DNA from: Colimorpha sp964483145
GTDB lineage: Bacteria > Bacteroidota > Bacteroidia > Bacteroidales > P3
DNA: 13,372 nt
Direction: 5' to 3'
Assembly: GCA_964483145.1 (NCBI GenBank)
Contig: CAZAAK010000066.1
Location: 1 to 13,372, forward strand
This document shows positions 1 to 6,428 of the stretch, one piece after another; the stretch's first letter is position 1, and each line of letters starts with the position of its first letter. Below the pieces are notes generated by a model. That model was not told where the DNA came from. It ran no database searches and saw only the letters and a list, made by a program, of their open reading frames with translations. Made by a program: the position numbers and the translations under genes.

Positions 1-71
1 AACAATGAGTATAACTGAATATTAACCCTGTCTAAAAATGGGGAGTACTATATACCGCCATAGAAAAACAA

Positions 72-1058
72 GTGTCGCACCTTGAATACTACATGGGCAT
101 CGACAATCGAACCAAAGAAGTGGACGGCGTCCTCTATAACAAACCCATCGCCTATGCCTATACATCTCCCGAATACTCTTGGGTCGATACCAACTACCTC
201 AGTAGCAAGCTTCTCCTGTACAACCAATGTATCTTCGACCTAGTGGAAGTCTACCGCCGCCAGCTGGAGAACAAATTGCAAGACAGTTCCATTTTCACTC
301 ATAGACAACTTCTTGATAACACCATGCGCTTGCTGAATGATGATGTGCGCCGAATGGAGATAGAAACCCAATACGGTGCCGACACCGCTGCCATCCTCCA
401 TTGGCAAAACAAGATACAAGCCAGGCTCAACGAAGCTCTCCCCGCTACCACCTATAGCCACACTGATGCGCCATTGGCTTATGGAATGTCCTTCGACTTC
501 GGCATGCACTGCACCGGTGGCGAACTTCACAAGTATTTCAGCCACGGGGCGGGCTTGTCGATGAATTTTGAGATGGAATACAAGCGAAGCCTTTTGGGCA
601 CTAGTATCTATCTTGGGGGAGCCAAGTGCCGAAAAGATGCTCCCAATGTCCGCAATAGCAACAATGACCTCTTTGTAAACGACCCACTGACTACCATCGG
701 TTTCTATGGCTACTGTGGCTGGTCGGTTGTTGACAACAACAAGATTCGGCTCACACCATTTGTTGGCTACGGTCTGTTGGGCTACTACTACACACCCGAT
801 GACGAGAGTTCCTCCGTGGGTTCTGGCAATGGTTGCTTCTGTTTCGGTGTCATCTACAATCATTCCTTCATCAACGAAGTCAACTGTTTTGGGATTAGCA
901 ACAACTATTACAACGCCGACCACGAAAGAACTTTTGTCGATGTCCGCCTATACGGCACTTACAACAATTTCAAGTCTATATCCGGCGCGCCTAGAGGCTT
1001 TACCATTAACTTGCAGATTGGCATTGGACTCAACTACAGCCGCGCCCATTGTAGGTAA
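72..1058 (+). CDS. Beta-barrel-like protein, 5' end missing or decayed
   Basis: I do not recognise a named family. The first about 120 residues are charged and look helical. The rest (from about residue 135) has alternating aromatic, glycine-rich stretches such as YGMSFDFGMH, GFYGYCGW and TPFVGYGLLGYYY, which look like outer-membrane beta-strands. Such a protein needs a signal peptide, but none is present. The reading frame is open only from position 36 (stops at 6, 12 and 33), and no ATG lies before 93. GTG at 72 gives 328 residues; ATG at 93 gives 321. The codons between 36 and 72 also read like protein, so the true N-terminus may have been lost by a nonsense or frameshift mutation, or lie left of the window. 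No promoter was seen upstream. Coding over 72-1058 is fairly sure; start and intactness are not. Confidence 0.55.
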   Translation: MSHLEYYMGIDNRTKEVDGVLYNKPIAYAYTSPEYSWVDTNYLSSKLLLYNQCIFDLVEVYRRQLENKLQDSSIFTHRQLLDNTMRLLNDDVRRMEIETQYGADTAAILHWQNKIQARLNEALPATTYSHTDAPLAYGMSFDFGMHCTGGELHKYFSHGAGLSMNFEMEYKRSLLGTSIYLGGAKCRKDAPNVRNSNNDLFVNDPLTTIGFYGYCGWSVVDNNKIRLTPFVGYGLLGYYYTPDDESSSVGSGNGCFCFGVIYNHSFINEVNCFGISNNYYNADHERTFVDVRLYGTYNNFKSISGAPRGFTINLQIGIGLNYSRAHCR

Positions 1059-1066
1059 CCTTTTTT

Positions 1067-1097
1067 TTTGCCATTCAAAAAAAAAATCGTACTTTTG
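1067..1097 (+). promoter_or_regulatory. Bacteroidetes-type promoter for corA
   Basis: TTTG (1067-1070) and TACTTTTG (1090-1097) match the -33 TTTG and -7 TAnnTTTG elements of the Bacteroidetes primary sigma factor, with 19 bases between them. Transcription would start near 1103, giving a leader of roughly 75-80 nt before corA. This is the best promoter match in the window. Confidence 0.7.
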
Positions 1098-1180
1098 CAA
1101 CTCAAAAAATTCAAAACACTTTAAACGAATGTAGGACTAGGACCACATAGTGATCGTAACATCTAAAAGGGAGAAAATCC

Positions 1181-2110
1181 ATGATTGAGACTATCCAGTA
1201 TCAGTCTGTTAAATGGCTGCAAATCACCAATCCAAGCGAGGATGACTATCGTTACCTCCTTGAGGACTACAAGTTCCACCCTTTGGACATTGAGGACTGC
1301 CGAAGTTCCAATCAACGACCAAAATTGGATGAGTACGACAGCTATTATTTCCTTATCTTGCATTTTCCGTATTTCGACAAAGGCAACCAATTCATCCGCA
1401 TCCGAGAGGTGAAAATCTTTTGGGGCAAGGATTATATTATCACCATTGGCAAGTCGCATTGGGTAGTCAAAAAACTCTTTGAAGAGATGCAGGAAGATCT
1501 TAGCGACCAAGACGAAGATGCTCAAGAAAAGTTCGCATCAAGCGACATTCTTCTGTACACCATTCTGGACCGCCTCGTGCTGGAGACCTACACTCTTATC
1601 ATGCGCATCGGTGCCGAAGTGGACTTGATTAACTACGACATTTTCAACAAAAAGGCGCGGAGTATTATCGAACACATTTCCATCACCCGGCGCAATATTA
1701 TCATGCTCAACACCTCATTCAAGCCGCAACTACGAGTACTGCACATGTTTGAAGGCGGTTCCATTAAAGGTTTTGTCGACCCCAAGGTTTTGGATATGGA
1801 GGACTATTGGGGCAATATTTTGGACAAATACCAAAAGATGTTCGACTCTATTGAAGACTACGGCGAATTGGTTGAAGGGCTCTCCGGAACCTTCGACTCC
1901 CTACAGACCAACCGCACAAACGACATCATGCGGTTGCTCACGATTTTCAACGCCGTTCTGTTGCCCTTGACCGTAGTTACCGGCCTCTTTGGCATGAACC
2001 TTCAGTTCCCATTTGTCACTAATGTCAATGCTTTTTGGTGCGTTATTGGCGCTATGGTAGTCATCACCGTCACCCTTATCCTCCTCTTCGGCCGGCAGAC
2101 CCGCCGATAG
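1181..2110 (+). CDS. corA: CorA family Mg2+ (Co2+/Ni2+) channel
   Basis: Inner-membrane pentameric channel for Mg2+ uptake. The 309-residue length fits the family. A soluble, acidic N-terminal domain (about 1-245) precedes two C-terminal membrane helices. The first (about 250-270) ends in the signature GMN at 271-273, which forms the selectivity filter; the second (about 284-303) ends in a positive tail, GRQTRR. The loop after GMN reads LQFPFVTN instead of the MPEL-containing loop of enterobacterial CorA; as far as I recall such loops are common in Bacteroidetes homologues. ATG at 1181 is preceded by the purine-rich AAAGGGAG (1166-1173), seven bases upstream, an SD-like site unusual in this window. 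The gene has its own promoter at 1067-1097 and appears monocistronic. Substrate preference among divalent metals cannot be told from the sequence. Confidence 0.93.
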   Translation: MIETIQYQSVKWLQITNPSEDDYRYLLEDYKFHPLDIEDCRSSNQRPKLDEYDSYYFLILHFPYFDKGNQFIRIREVKIFWGKDYIITIGKSHWVVKKLFEEMQEDLSDQDEDAQEKFASSDILLYTILDRLVLETYTLIMRIGAEVDLINYDIFNKKARSIIEHISITRRNIIMLNTSFKPQLRVLHMFEGGSIKGFVDPKVLDMEDYWGNILDKYQKMFDSIEDYGELVEGLSGTFDSLQTNRTNDIMRLLTIFNAVLLPLTVVTGLFGMNLQFPFVTNVNAFWCVIGAMVVITVTLILLFGRQTRR

Positions 2111-2111
2111 A

Positions 2112-2132
2112 CTATTGGGCGTAGCGCAATAG
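2112..2132 (+). other. Small hairpin just after corA
   Basis: CTATTG (2112-2117) pairs with CAATAG (2127-2132). Two further G-C pairs form inside after one G-G mismatch, leaving a GTA loop. It begins one base after the corA stop codon. No T-run follows, so it is not a standard intrinsic terminator; it may protect the 3' end of the corA mRNA or mean nothing. Confidence 0.3.
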
Positions 2133-2279
2133 ACCACGATGCCCCAAATAGCCATCCGCAAGTTCATATATCTAAAAATTTTGCACATACCAAACCTCTG
2201 GCATCTAGTCCGGCATCACAAAAAGCCTATTCTTTTCTTTCCATCGAAAAAAAATATTACTCTTCCATTTTTTTTTGCT

Positions 2280-2287
2280 ACTTTTGT
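2280..2287 (+). promoter_or_regulatory. -7 promoter element for the DUF3127 gene
   Basis: TACTTTTG is identical to the box before corA and sits in the AT-rich 2111-2351 spacer. No TTTG lies at the expected -33 distance, so only half of the promoter is seen. A start near 2293 would give a leader of about 60 nt for the gene at 2352 and probably the genes behind it. Confidence 0.55.
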
Positions 2288-2351
2288 CAGTTGGCTTGGT
2301 TTGCATCAACCAATATAATATTTTGATTACTAACAATTAATAGAATATATT

Positions 2352-2765
2352 ATGGAAATATCAGGTAAGTTAATCAAGATTTTGCCCGAAGTTCGTGGCG
2401 AGAGTGCCCGCGGTCCTTGGGTAAGGGGCGGTTTCGTCATTGAAACCGATGGTGACTACCCCCGCAACGTAGCCTTTACTACGTTTGGTGAAGACCGCCT
2501 AGCTATGGTCAACAGCATTGCCCTCAACAGCCCCGTTGTTGTTTCTTTCAACCCCGAGTCCCGCGAGTATCAGGACCGTTGGTATACCGACCTCCGTTGT
2601 AACCGCATTCAGAGCTATGTTCCCGGTCAAATGCCTCCCCAGTCAGTCGGCTACGCCGCCTGGCCATCCTCGGCTCCGGCACCGGCAAATCCCCAACAGG
2701 GTGCTCCTGCCTCCACCCAACCCTTTGCATCCCCCCTAAAACCCGAGGAAGGCCTTCCCTTCTAA
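2352..2765 (+). CDS. DUF3127 family OB-fold protein with SSB-like tail
   Basis: The 137-residue protein begins MEISGKLIKILPEVRGESAR and continues with PWVRGGFVIET and a DRWYTDLRCNRI segment, the layout I recognise as DUF3127, a Bacteroidetes family with an OB-fold. The core covers about residues 1-93. It is followed by a Pro/Ala/Gln-rich linker (about 94-127) and ends EEGLPF, which resembles the acidic, Phe-ended tip by which single-stranded DNA-binding protein recruits repair and replication partners (DDDIPF in E. coli). A role in binding single-stranded nucleic acid is therefore plausible but unproven for this family. It lies 48 bases before the folate gene and probably leads a three-gene transcript. 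It is too diverged from classical Ssb to be called that. Confidence 0.8.
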   Translation: MEISGKLIKILPEVRGESARGPWVRGGFVIETDGDYPRNVAFTTFGEDRLAMVNSIALNSPVVVSFNPESREYQDRWYTDLRCNRIQSYVPGQMPPQSVGYAAWPSSAPAPANPQQGAPASTQPFASPLKPEEGLPF

Positions 2766-2813
2766 CGGCGTTTCCGTTTTGGCTGCAAATATACCCGAAC
2801 ACCGCCTCGAACT

Positions 2814-3350
2814 ATGGACAAAAAAGAATTACGCAAACAAATAAGGGCGGCAAAAAAAGCCGTCCCTTTTTGTGAAAAATGCACCCGATCCCTGCCAATT
2901 ATGCAGCAGGTGGAGCAGTTGCCTCAGTTTTGCGAAGCCCAAACAATCCTGCTCTATTGGTCAATGGAAGACGAGGTGCAGACTCATGATTTTGTCAACC
3001 GCTGGTATCGGCAAAAGACCATCCTTTTACCTTGTGTCGATGGCGAAAACTTGCGTTTGCGCCAATACACCGGACCCGAGTGCTTGAAAGAGGGCGAACA
3101 GTTTGGCATTGGTGAACCCTCTGGACCCGAATTCTGCAACCTCGACAGCATCCAGATGATTATCGTTCCCGGTGTTGCCTTCGACTGCCACAACAACCGC
3201 ATGGGGCGCGGTCGCGGCTTTTACGACCGTCTCCTCAAAAGTACTCCCTATGCCTTCAAAGTTGGCGTAGCTTTCAAATTCCAAATAGTCGACCTCGTCC
3301 CTACTGAGGAGTTCGACGTTCCGATGGATTCTGTAATAACCGAACCTTAA
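2814..3350 (+). CDS. 5-formyltetrahydrofolate cyclo-ligase
   Basis: Cytosolic enzyme (MTHFS, EC 6.3.3.2; YgfA in E. coli) that turns 5-formyl-THF plus ATP into 5,10-methenyl-THF and so returns a dead-end folate to one-carbon metabolism. The 178 residues match the family length. The N-terminal KKELRKQIRAAKKA helix is the usual start. The family signature VPGVAFD, then NRMGRGRGFYDR (residues 118-139), carries the Gly/Arg-rich nucleotide and phosphate-binding loop. ATG at 2814 is the first sensible start. Only six bases separate its stop from the next gene, so the two are probably co-transcribed. The C-terminus ends soon after the core (DSVITEP), which is normal for short members. Confidence 0.92.
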   Translation: MDKKELRKQIRAAKKAVPFCEKCTRSLPIMQQVEQLPQFCEAQTILLYWSMEDEVQTHDFVNRWYRQKTILLPCVDGENLRLRQYTGPECLKEGEQFGIGEPSGPEFCNLDSIQMIIVPGVAFDCHNNRMGRGRGFYDRLLKSTPYAFKVGVAFKFQIVDLVPTEEFDVPMDSVITEP

Positions 3351-3356
3351 AAAAAC

Positions 3357-3875
3357 ATGTTTGAAGTCGACAAACCCCGCCGCTTTCATTATGAGCCCCG
3401 TTTCTACGACCCCGAAAAGGAAAAATGGGAGGCTCTAAAGAAGAAATACGCCATCGAGCAGGATCGCAAAAAAGCCGAAAACGACCACATCGAAAAAACC
3501 GAAACATCTTCCGACGAAGAACTTAAGTATTTCGAGCAGCGCATCAAGGACATCGAACAGGAGCAACGTGCCCAATCGTCCAGAATCACTTGGCGCGACC
3601 TTTTCCACAAGCGCAAGATGCCACAGTTCAACTATCAGCCTCGCTTTGTCAACGGCGTCGACACCAAAGCCAAACCCGAGGCAACCCAAGAGGGGATGCC
3701 CGCCACCAACGACAGCACCCTCGTCGACAAATACCTTGCTGCCAAGCATCAAATTAAGATTAAGCGTCGTTTCGACATCTCCGACCCCGACTACCTCAAA
3801 CCCGTTTCCGGCATCAAAATCATCTTTTACTGCTTTTTGGTTTTACTCCTCATCGGTCTCATTGTCAATTTCTAA
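3357..3875 (+). CDS. Small tail-anchored protein with repeated FxYxPRF motif
   Basis: Function unknown; proteins of this kind occur in Bacteroidetes. The 172-residue protein is highly charged. It contains a likely coiled coil (about 20-73, rich in Glu, Lys and Arg) and one hydrophobic segment at the very C-terminus (about 152-171, with IIFYCFLVLLLIGLIV). There is no N-terminal signal, so it should be anchored by its tail with the bulk in the cytoplasm. The motif FHYEPRF (10-16) recurs as FNYQPRF (91-97), each preceded by basic residues and Pro, which suggests two copies of a short binding element. It starts six bases after the folate gene. A 144-base spacer follows. Confidence 0.75.
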   Translation: MFEVDKPRRFHYEPRFYDPEKEKWEALKKKYAIEQDRKKAENDHIEKTETSSDEELKYFEQRIKDIEQEQRAQSSRITWRDLFHKRKMPQFNYQPRFVNGVDTKAKPEATQEGMPATNDSTLVDKYLAAKHQIKIKRRFDISDPDYLKPVSGIKIIFYCFLVLLLIGLIVNF

Positions 3876-3996
3876 ACCGTTCTTCCCACGCGGAACATGG
3901 TTCAAGGAGGAATTTCTCCCTCACCCCATGAAATCCCAGCCCACCCAAAAACATTCCACTTTGGAACAACAAACAGTATATTCGAAATTTAAAACG

Positions 3997-4004
3997 TATC
4001 TTTG
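3997..4004 (+). promoter_or_regulatory. -7 promoter element close to panD
   Basis: TATCTTTG matches TAnnTTTG and ends only 15 bases before the panD ATG at 4020. Transcription would begin around 4010-4012, leaving a leader of roughly 8-10 nt. No TTTG is present at the -33 spacing (the nearest, 3960-3963, is too far), so the match is partial. Confidence 0.5.
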
Positions 4005-4019
4005 CAAAAAATCCGTAAC

Positions 4020-4364
4020 ATGCTGGTTACTGTATTAAAGTCTAAAATTCACAGAGTTACCGTCACCGAGGCCAATCTCGACTACATTGGCAGCATTACT
4101 ATAGACGAAGCTTTGATGGAAGCTTCTGGCATCATCGAAAACGAACAAGTGGACATCTACAACATCACCAACGGTGAGCGCTTCCACACCTATGCCATCA
4201 AAGGCGAGCGCGGCTCGGGAATCATCGGCCTTAACGGTGCTGCCGCACTCAAAGCCCCCAAGGGCTCCCTTATCATCATTGCCTCCTACGCCATGATGGA
4301 TTTTGAGCAAGCCAAACAGTGGCATCCTACAGTCGTCTTCCCCAAGAATAACAAACTTCGCTAA
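4020..4364 (+). CDS. panD: Aspartate 1-decarboxylase (pyruvoyl-dependent)
   Basis: Makes beta-alanine from L-aspartate for pantothenate and coenzyme A synthesis. The proenzyme cleaves itself between Gly24 and Ser25, and Ser25 becomes the pyruvoyl group. With ATG at 4020 the protein is 114 residues and the key positions fall on the family numbering: Lys9, His11, Gly24-Ser25, Arg54, Thr57 and Tyr58. This settles the start; the in-frame TTG at 4002 would add six residues and lies inside the probable -7 promoter box. The C-terminal region (GAAALKAPKGSLIIIASYA, then VVFPKNNKL) is also typical. Six bases separate it from the next gene; this panD plus UPF0104 arrangement is, as I recall, common in Bacteroidetes. 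panC is not in the window. Confidence 0.96.
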   Translation: MLVTVLKSKIHRVTVTEANLDYIGSITIDEALMEASGIIENEQVDIYNITNGERFHTYAIKGERGSGIIGLNGAAALKAPKGSLIIIASYAMMDFEQAKQWHPTVVFPKNNKLR

Positions 4365-4370
4365 TCGCTT

Positions 4371-5420
4371 ATGCCGGAAGCAACAACCGATACACCCCCA
4401 AAGAAAAGCCTCCTCGGCGACATCATCAAGTTGATTGTCTTTCTTGGAATTGGCTTTTTTTTCATTTATTGGTTCTTGCTAAAGTTGGATGCCGACCAAA
4501 AGCAGGCTGTATGGTCCTCCTTCACCAATGCCAACTACTTTTGGGTTGCTACAGTTATGTTGTGCATCATGGTAGCGCATTTTGTGCGTGCCTTACGTTG
4601 GCGTCTGCTCTATAAGCCCCTTGGTTACCAGCCTAGCTTGGGCAACACTTTTGGCGCTGTGGTGGTCACCTATATGGCCAACCTAGCATTCCCTCGTTTG
4701 GGCGAAGTGCTCCGTTGCGCACTCTTGCGCACCTCCGACAATATCCCCGTGCAAAAGTCCATCGGCACCGTGGTCACCGAACGATGCTTCGATGTCCTTG
4801 CCTTTGGCGTTGTGGTCCTTGTCGGTCTGTTGTTTATGTATGGTCAAGCCAGAGAGTGGCTCGTTGGCATCCTGCAGCAAAAAAGTCACGATCTCCCCAG
4901 CCTTGCCACCGTTGCTGCCATCCTAATTGTTGCTGTTGCCGTATGCGTGGTAATCTACCGCCTGCTTTGCAAGAGGCTACTCCGCTACAGTTTTTTTCGC
5001 AAAATCGACAATACCATACAAGGTGGTCTCGACGGGCTAAAGAGCATCTTTTGCCTTTCCCCTGCATCTATGGCGCTCTTCCTGCTCTACAGCGCCCTTA
5101 TCTATCTCCTCTACATCGCTGGCGGTGTGCTCATCCTGCAAGCCTTTACCGAAACCACCAGCCTCGGCTTGGGGGCCGCCTTCGTGCTCTACCTCTTCGG
5201 GTCCGTTGGCATGACCATCTCGCAGGGGGGGCTTGGCACCTACCCCGCTCTTGTCATGGAAGCTCTGGCACTCTATGGCATCAGCCAAGCTGTCGGCTTG
5301 GCAGCAGGTTGGCTTCTGTGGGCATCTCAACAAGCCATTGTCATCGTTGTAGGCCTAGCCTATCTCATATATTTTTCCTTGGCGAAAAAAAAGTCGAAGA
5401 GCCGCATTACTGTACAATAA
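4371..5420 (+). CDS. UPF0104 / LPG-synthase-TM-like integral membrane protein
   Basis: A 349-residue inner-membrane protein with about eight hydrophobic segments, starting near residues 17-37 and 54-75. It carries the family marks: RALRWRLL after the second helix, FPRLGEVLR in the middle (the conserved R-x-GE patch), and SQGGLGTYP before the last helices. The family (lysylphosphatidylglycerol synthase TM region, also called flippase-like or AglD/YbhN-like) includes the membrane half of MprF. The soluble aminoacyl transferase domain of true LPG synthases is absent, so lysyl-PG synthesis is not supported; lipid handling in the membrane is the usual guess. It ends in a basic tail (KKKSKSR). It follows panD by six bases and is probably translated from the same mRNA. 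Confidence 0.85.
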   Translation: MPEATTDTPPKKSLLGDIIKLIVFLGIGFFFIYWFLLKLDADQKQAVWSSFTNANYFWVATVMLCIMVAHFVRALRWRLLYKPLGYQPSLGNTFGAVVVTYMANLAFPRLGEVLRCALLRTSDNIPVQKSIGTVVTERCFDVLAFGVVVLVGLLFMYGQAREWLVGILQQKSHDLPSLATVAAILIVAVAVCVVIYRLLCKRLLRYSFFRKIDNTIQGGLDGLKSIFCLSPASMALFLLYSALIYLLYIAGGVLILQAFTETTSLGLGAAFVLYLFGSVGMTISQGGLGTYPALVMEALALYGISQAVGLAAGWLLWASQQAIVIVVGLAYLIYFSLAKKKSKSRITVQ

Positions 5421-5423
5421 AAA

Positions 5424-5431
5424 TACTTTTC
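5424..5431 (+). promoter_or_regulatory. Weak -7-like box before trxB
   Basis: TACTTTTC differs from the TACTTTTG box found upstream of two other genes here only in its last base. It lies 44 bases before the trxB ATG in a 55-base spacer. No -33 TTTG is seen, so an internal promoter is only possible. Confidence 0.25.
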
Positions 5432-5475
5432 ACTGCACCTATACCTATAGTTATATCATAAAAAAACAATTCACT

Positions 5476-6408
5476 ATGGAACACACCCGTTGTCTTATCA
5501 TCGGATCTGGCCCTGCCGGCTACACTGCAGGCATCTACACCGGTCGCGCCGACCTCAAACCCGTGCTGTACGAGGGCATGCAACCCGGTGGACAGCTCAC
5601 CATCACAACCGAGATTGAGAATTTCCCCGGTTACCCCGAAGGCATTTCTGGCACCGAGATGATGGCCCAACTCAAGCAACAGGCGCTTCGTTTCGGCACC
5701 GATGTGCGGCCAGGATTCATCGTTCGGGCCGATTTCTCCAAGCGTCCCTTCCTCTTGGTGGACGACCACAATAATGAAATTGAGGCCGAAGCCGTTATCA
5801 TCGCCACCGGTGCCTGCGCTCGTTGGCTAGGGCTCGAAAGCGAAAAGCGGCTCTACGGGCAGGGTGTCAGCGCCTGCGCCACTTGCGACGGCTATTTCTA
5901 CAAAGGACTTGAAGTTGCTGTAGTAGGCGGTGGCGACACCGCTTGTGAGGAGGCCAACTACCTCTCCACCCTTTGCAGCAAAGTCTATCTCATCCACCGT
6001 CGCCACGAGCTCCGCGCCTCCAAGTCCATGCAGCATCGCGTCCTCTCCAACCCCAAGATTGAGGTTGTGTGGGACTCTACCACCAAGGAAATCTGCGGCA
6101 ACGACCTCGATGGCGTCACCGGGGCCAACCTTCAGAACATCCAGACCGGTGAGATGCGCCACATCGACATTGCGGGGTTCTTCGTAGCCATCGGCCACAA
6201 GCCCAACACCGACTTTGTCAAGGGGCAAATCGACCTCGATGAGCAAGGTTATATCAAAGTTGCCAGTCCCAGTAGCGCCACCAACATCCCCGGCGTCTTT
6301 GCCGCCGGCGACGTCTGCGACCCACACTATCGGCAGGCCATTGTAGCTGCCGGCAAGGGTTGTGTTGCCGCCATGGACCTCGAACGTTTTCTTCAGGAAG
6401 GCAAATAA
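5476..6408 (+). CDS. trxB: Thioredoxin reductase (NADPH)
   Basis: Cytosolic FAD flavoprotein that passes electrons from NADPH to thioredoxin. At 310 residues it is the usual low-molecular-weight bacterial type. Seen in order: FAD-binding GSGPAG (10-15), PGGQL (37-41), ATG (110-112), the redox-active CATC (134-137) followed by DG, the NADPH-binding GGGDTACEEA (151-160), HRRHELRAS (174-182) for the NADPH 2'-phosphate, and a C-terminal GDV-x-DPHYRQA flavin motif. All key residues are intact. ATG at 5476 follows an A-rich stretch typical of Bacteroidetes starts. It lies 55 bases after the membrane protein and about 20 before the porin gene. The HRRxxxRA element favours NADPH over NADH. Confidence 0.96.
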   Translation: MEHTRCLIIGSGPAGYTAGIYTGRADLKPVLYEGMQPGGQLTITTEIENFPGYPEGISGTEMMAQLKQQALRFGTDVRPGFIVRADFSKRPFLLVDDHNNEIEAEAVIIATGACARWLGLESEKRLYGQGVSACATCDGYFYKGLEVAVVGGGDTACEEANYLSTLCSKVYLIHRRHELRASKSMQHRVLSNPKIEVVWDSTTKEICGNDLDGVTGANLQNIQTGEMRHIDIAGFFVAIGHKPNTDFVKGQIDLDEQGYIKVASPSSATNIPGVFAAGDVCDPHYRQAIVAAGKGCVAAMDLERFLQEGK

Positions 6409-6428
6409 CCTTTCAACCGCTACGCATT

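Noticed and set aside
4002..4019. TTG start giving panD six more residues.
   Set aside because: It lies in the -7 promoter box and shifts the Gly24-Ser25 cleavage site off the family numbering.
3904..4038. AAGGAGG followed by a 36-codon frame from ATG 3928.
   Set aside because: The SD-like site is about 17 bases from the ATG, too far; the frame overlaps the panD promoter and start, and the peptide looks random.
4715..5461. A 248-codon + strand frame inside the UPF0104 gene.
   Set aside because: Its product is Arg/His/Pro-rich shadow sequence; the overlapped frame has clear membrane helices and family motifs.
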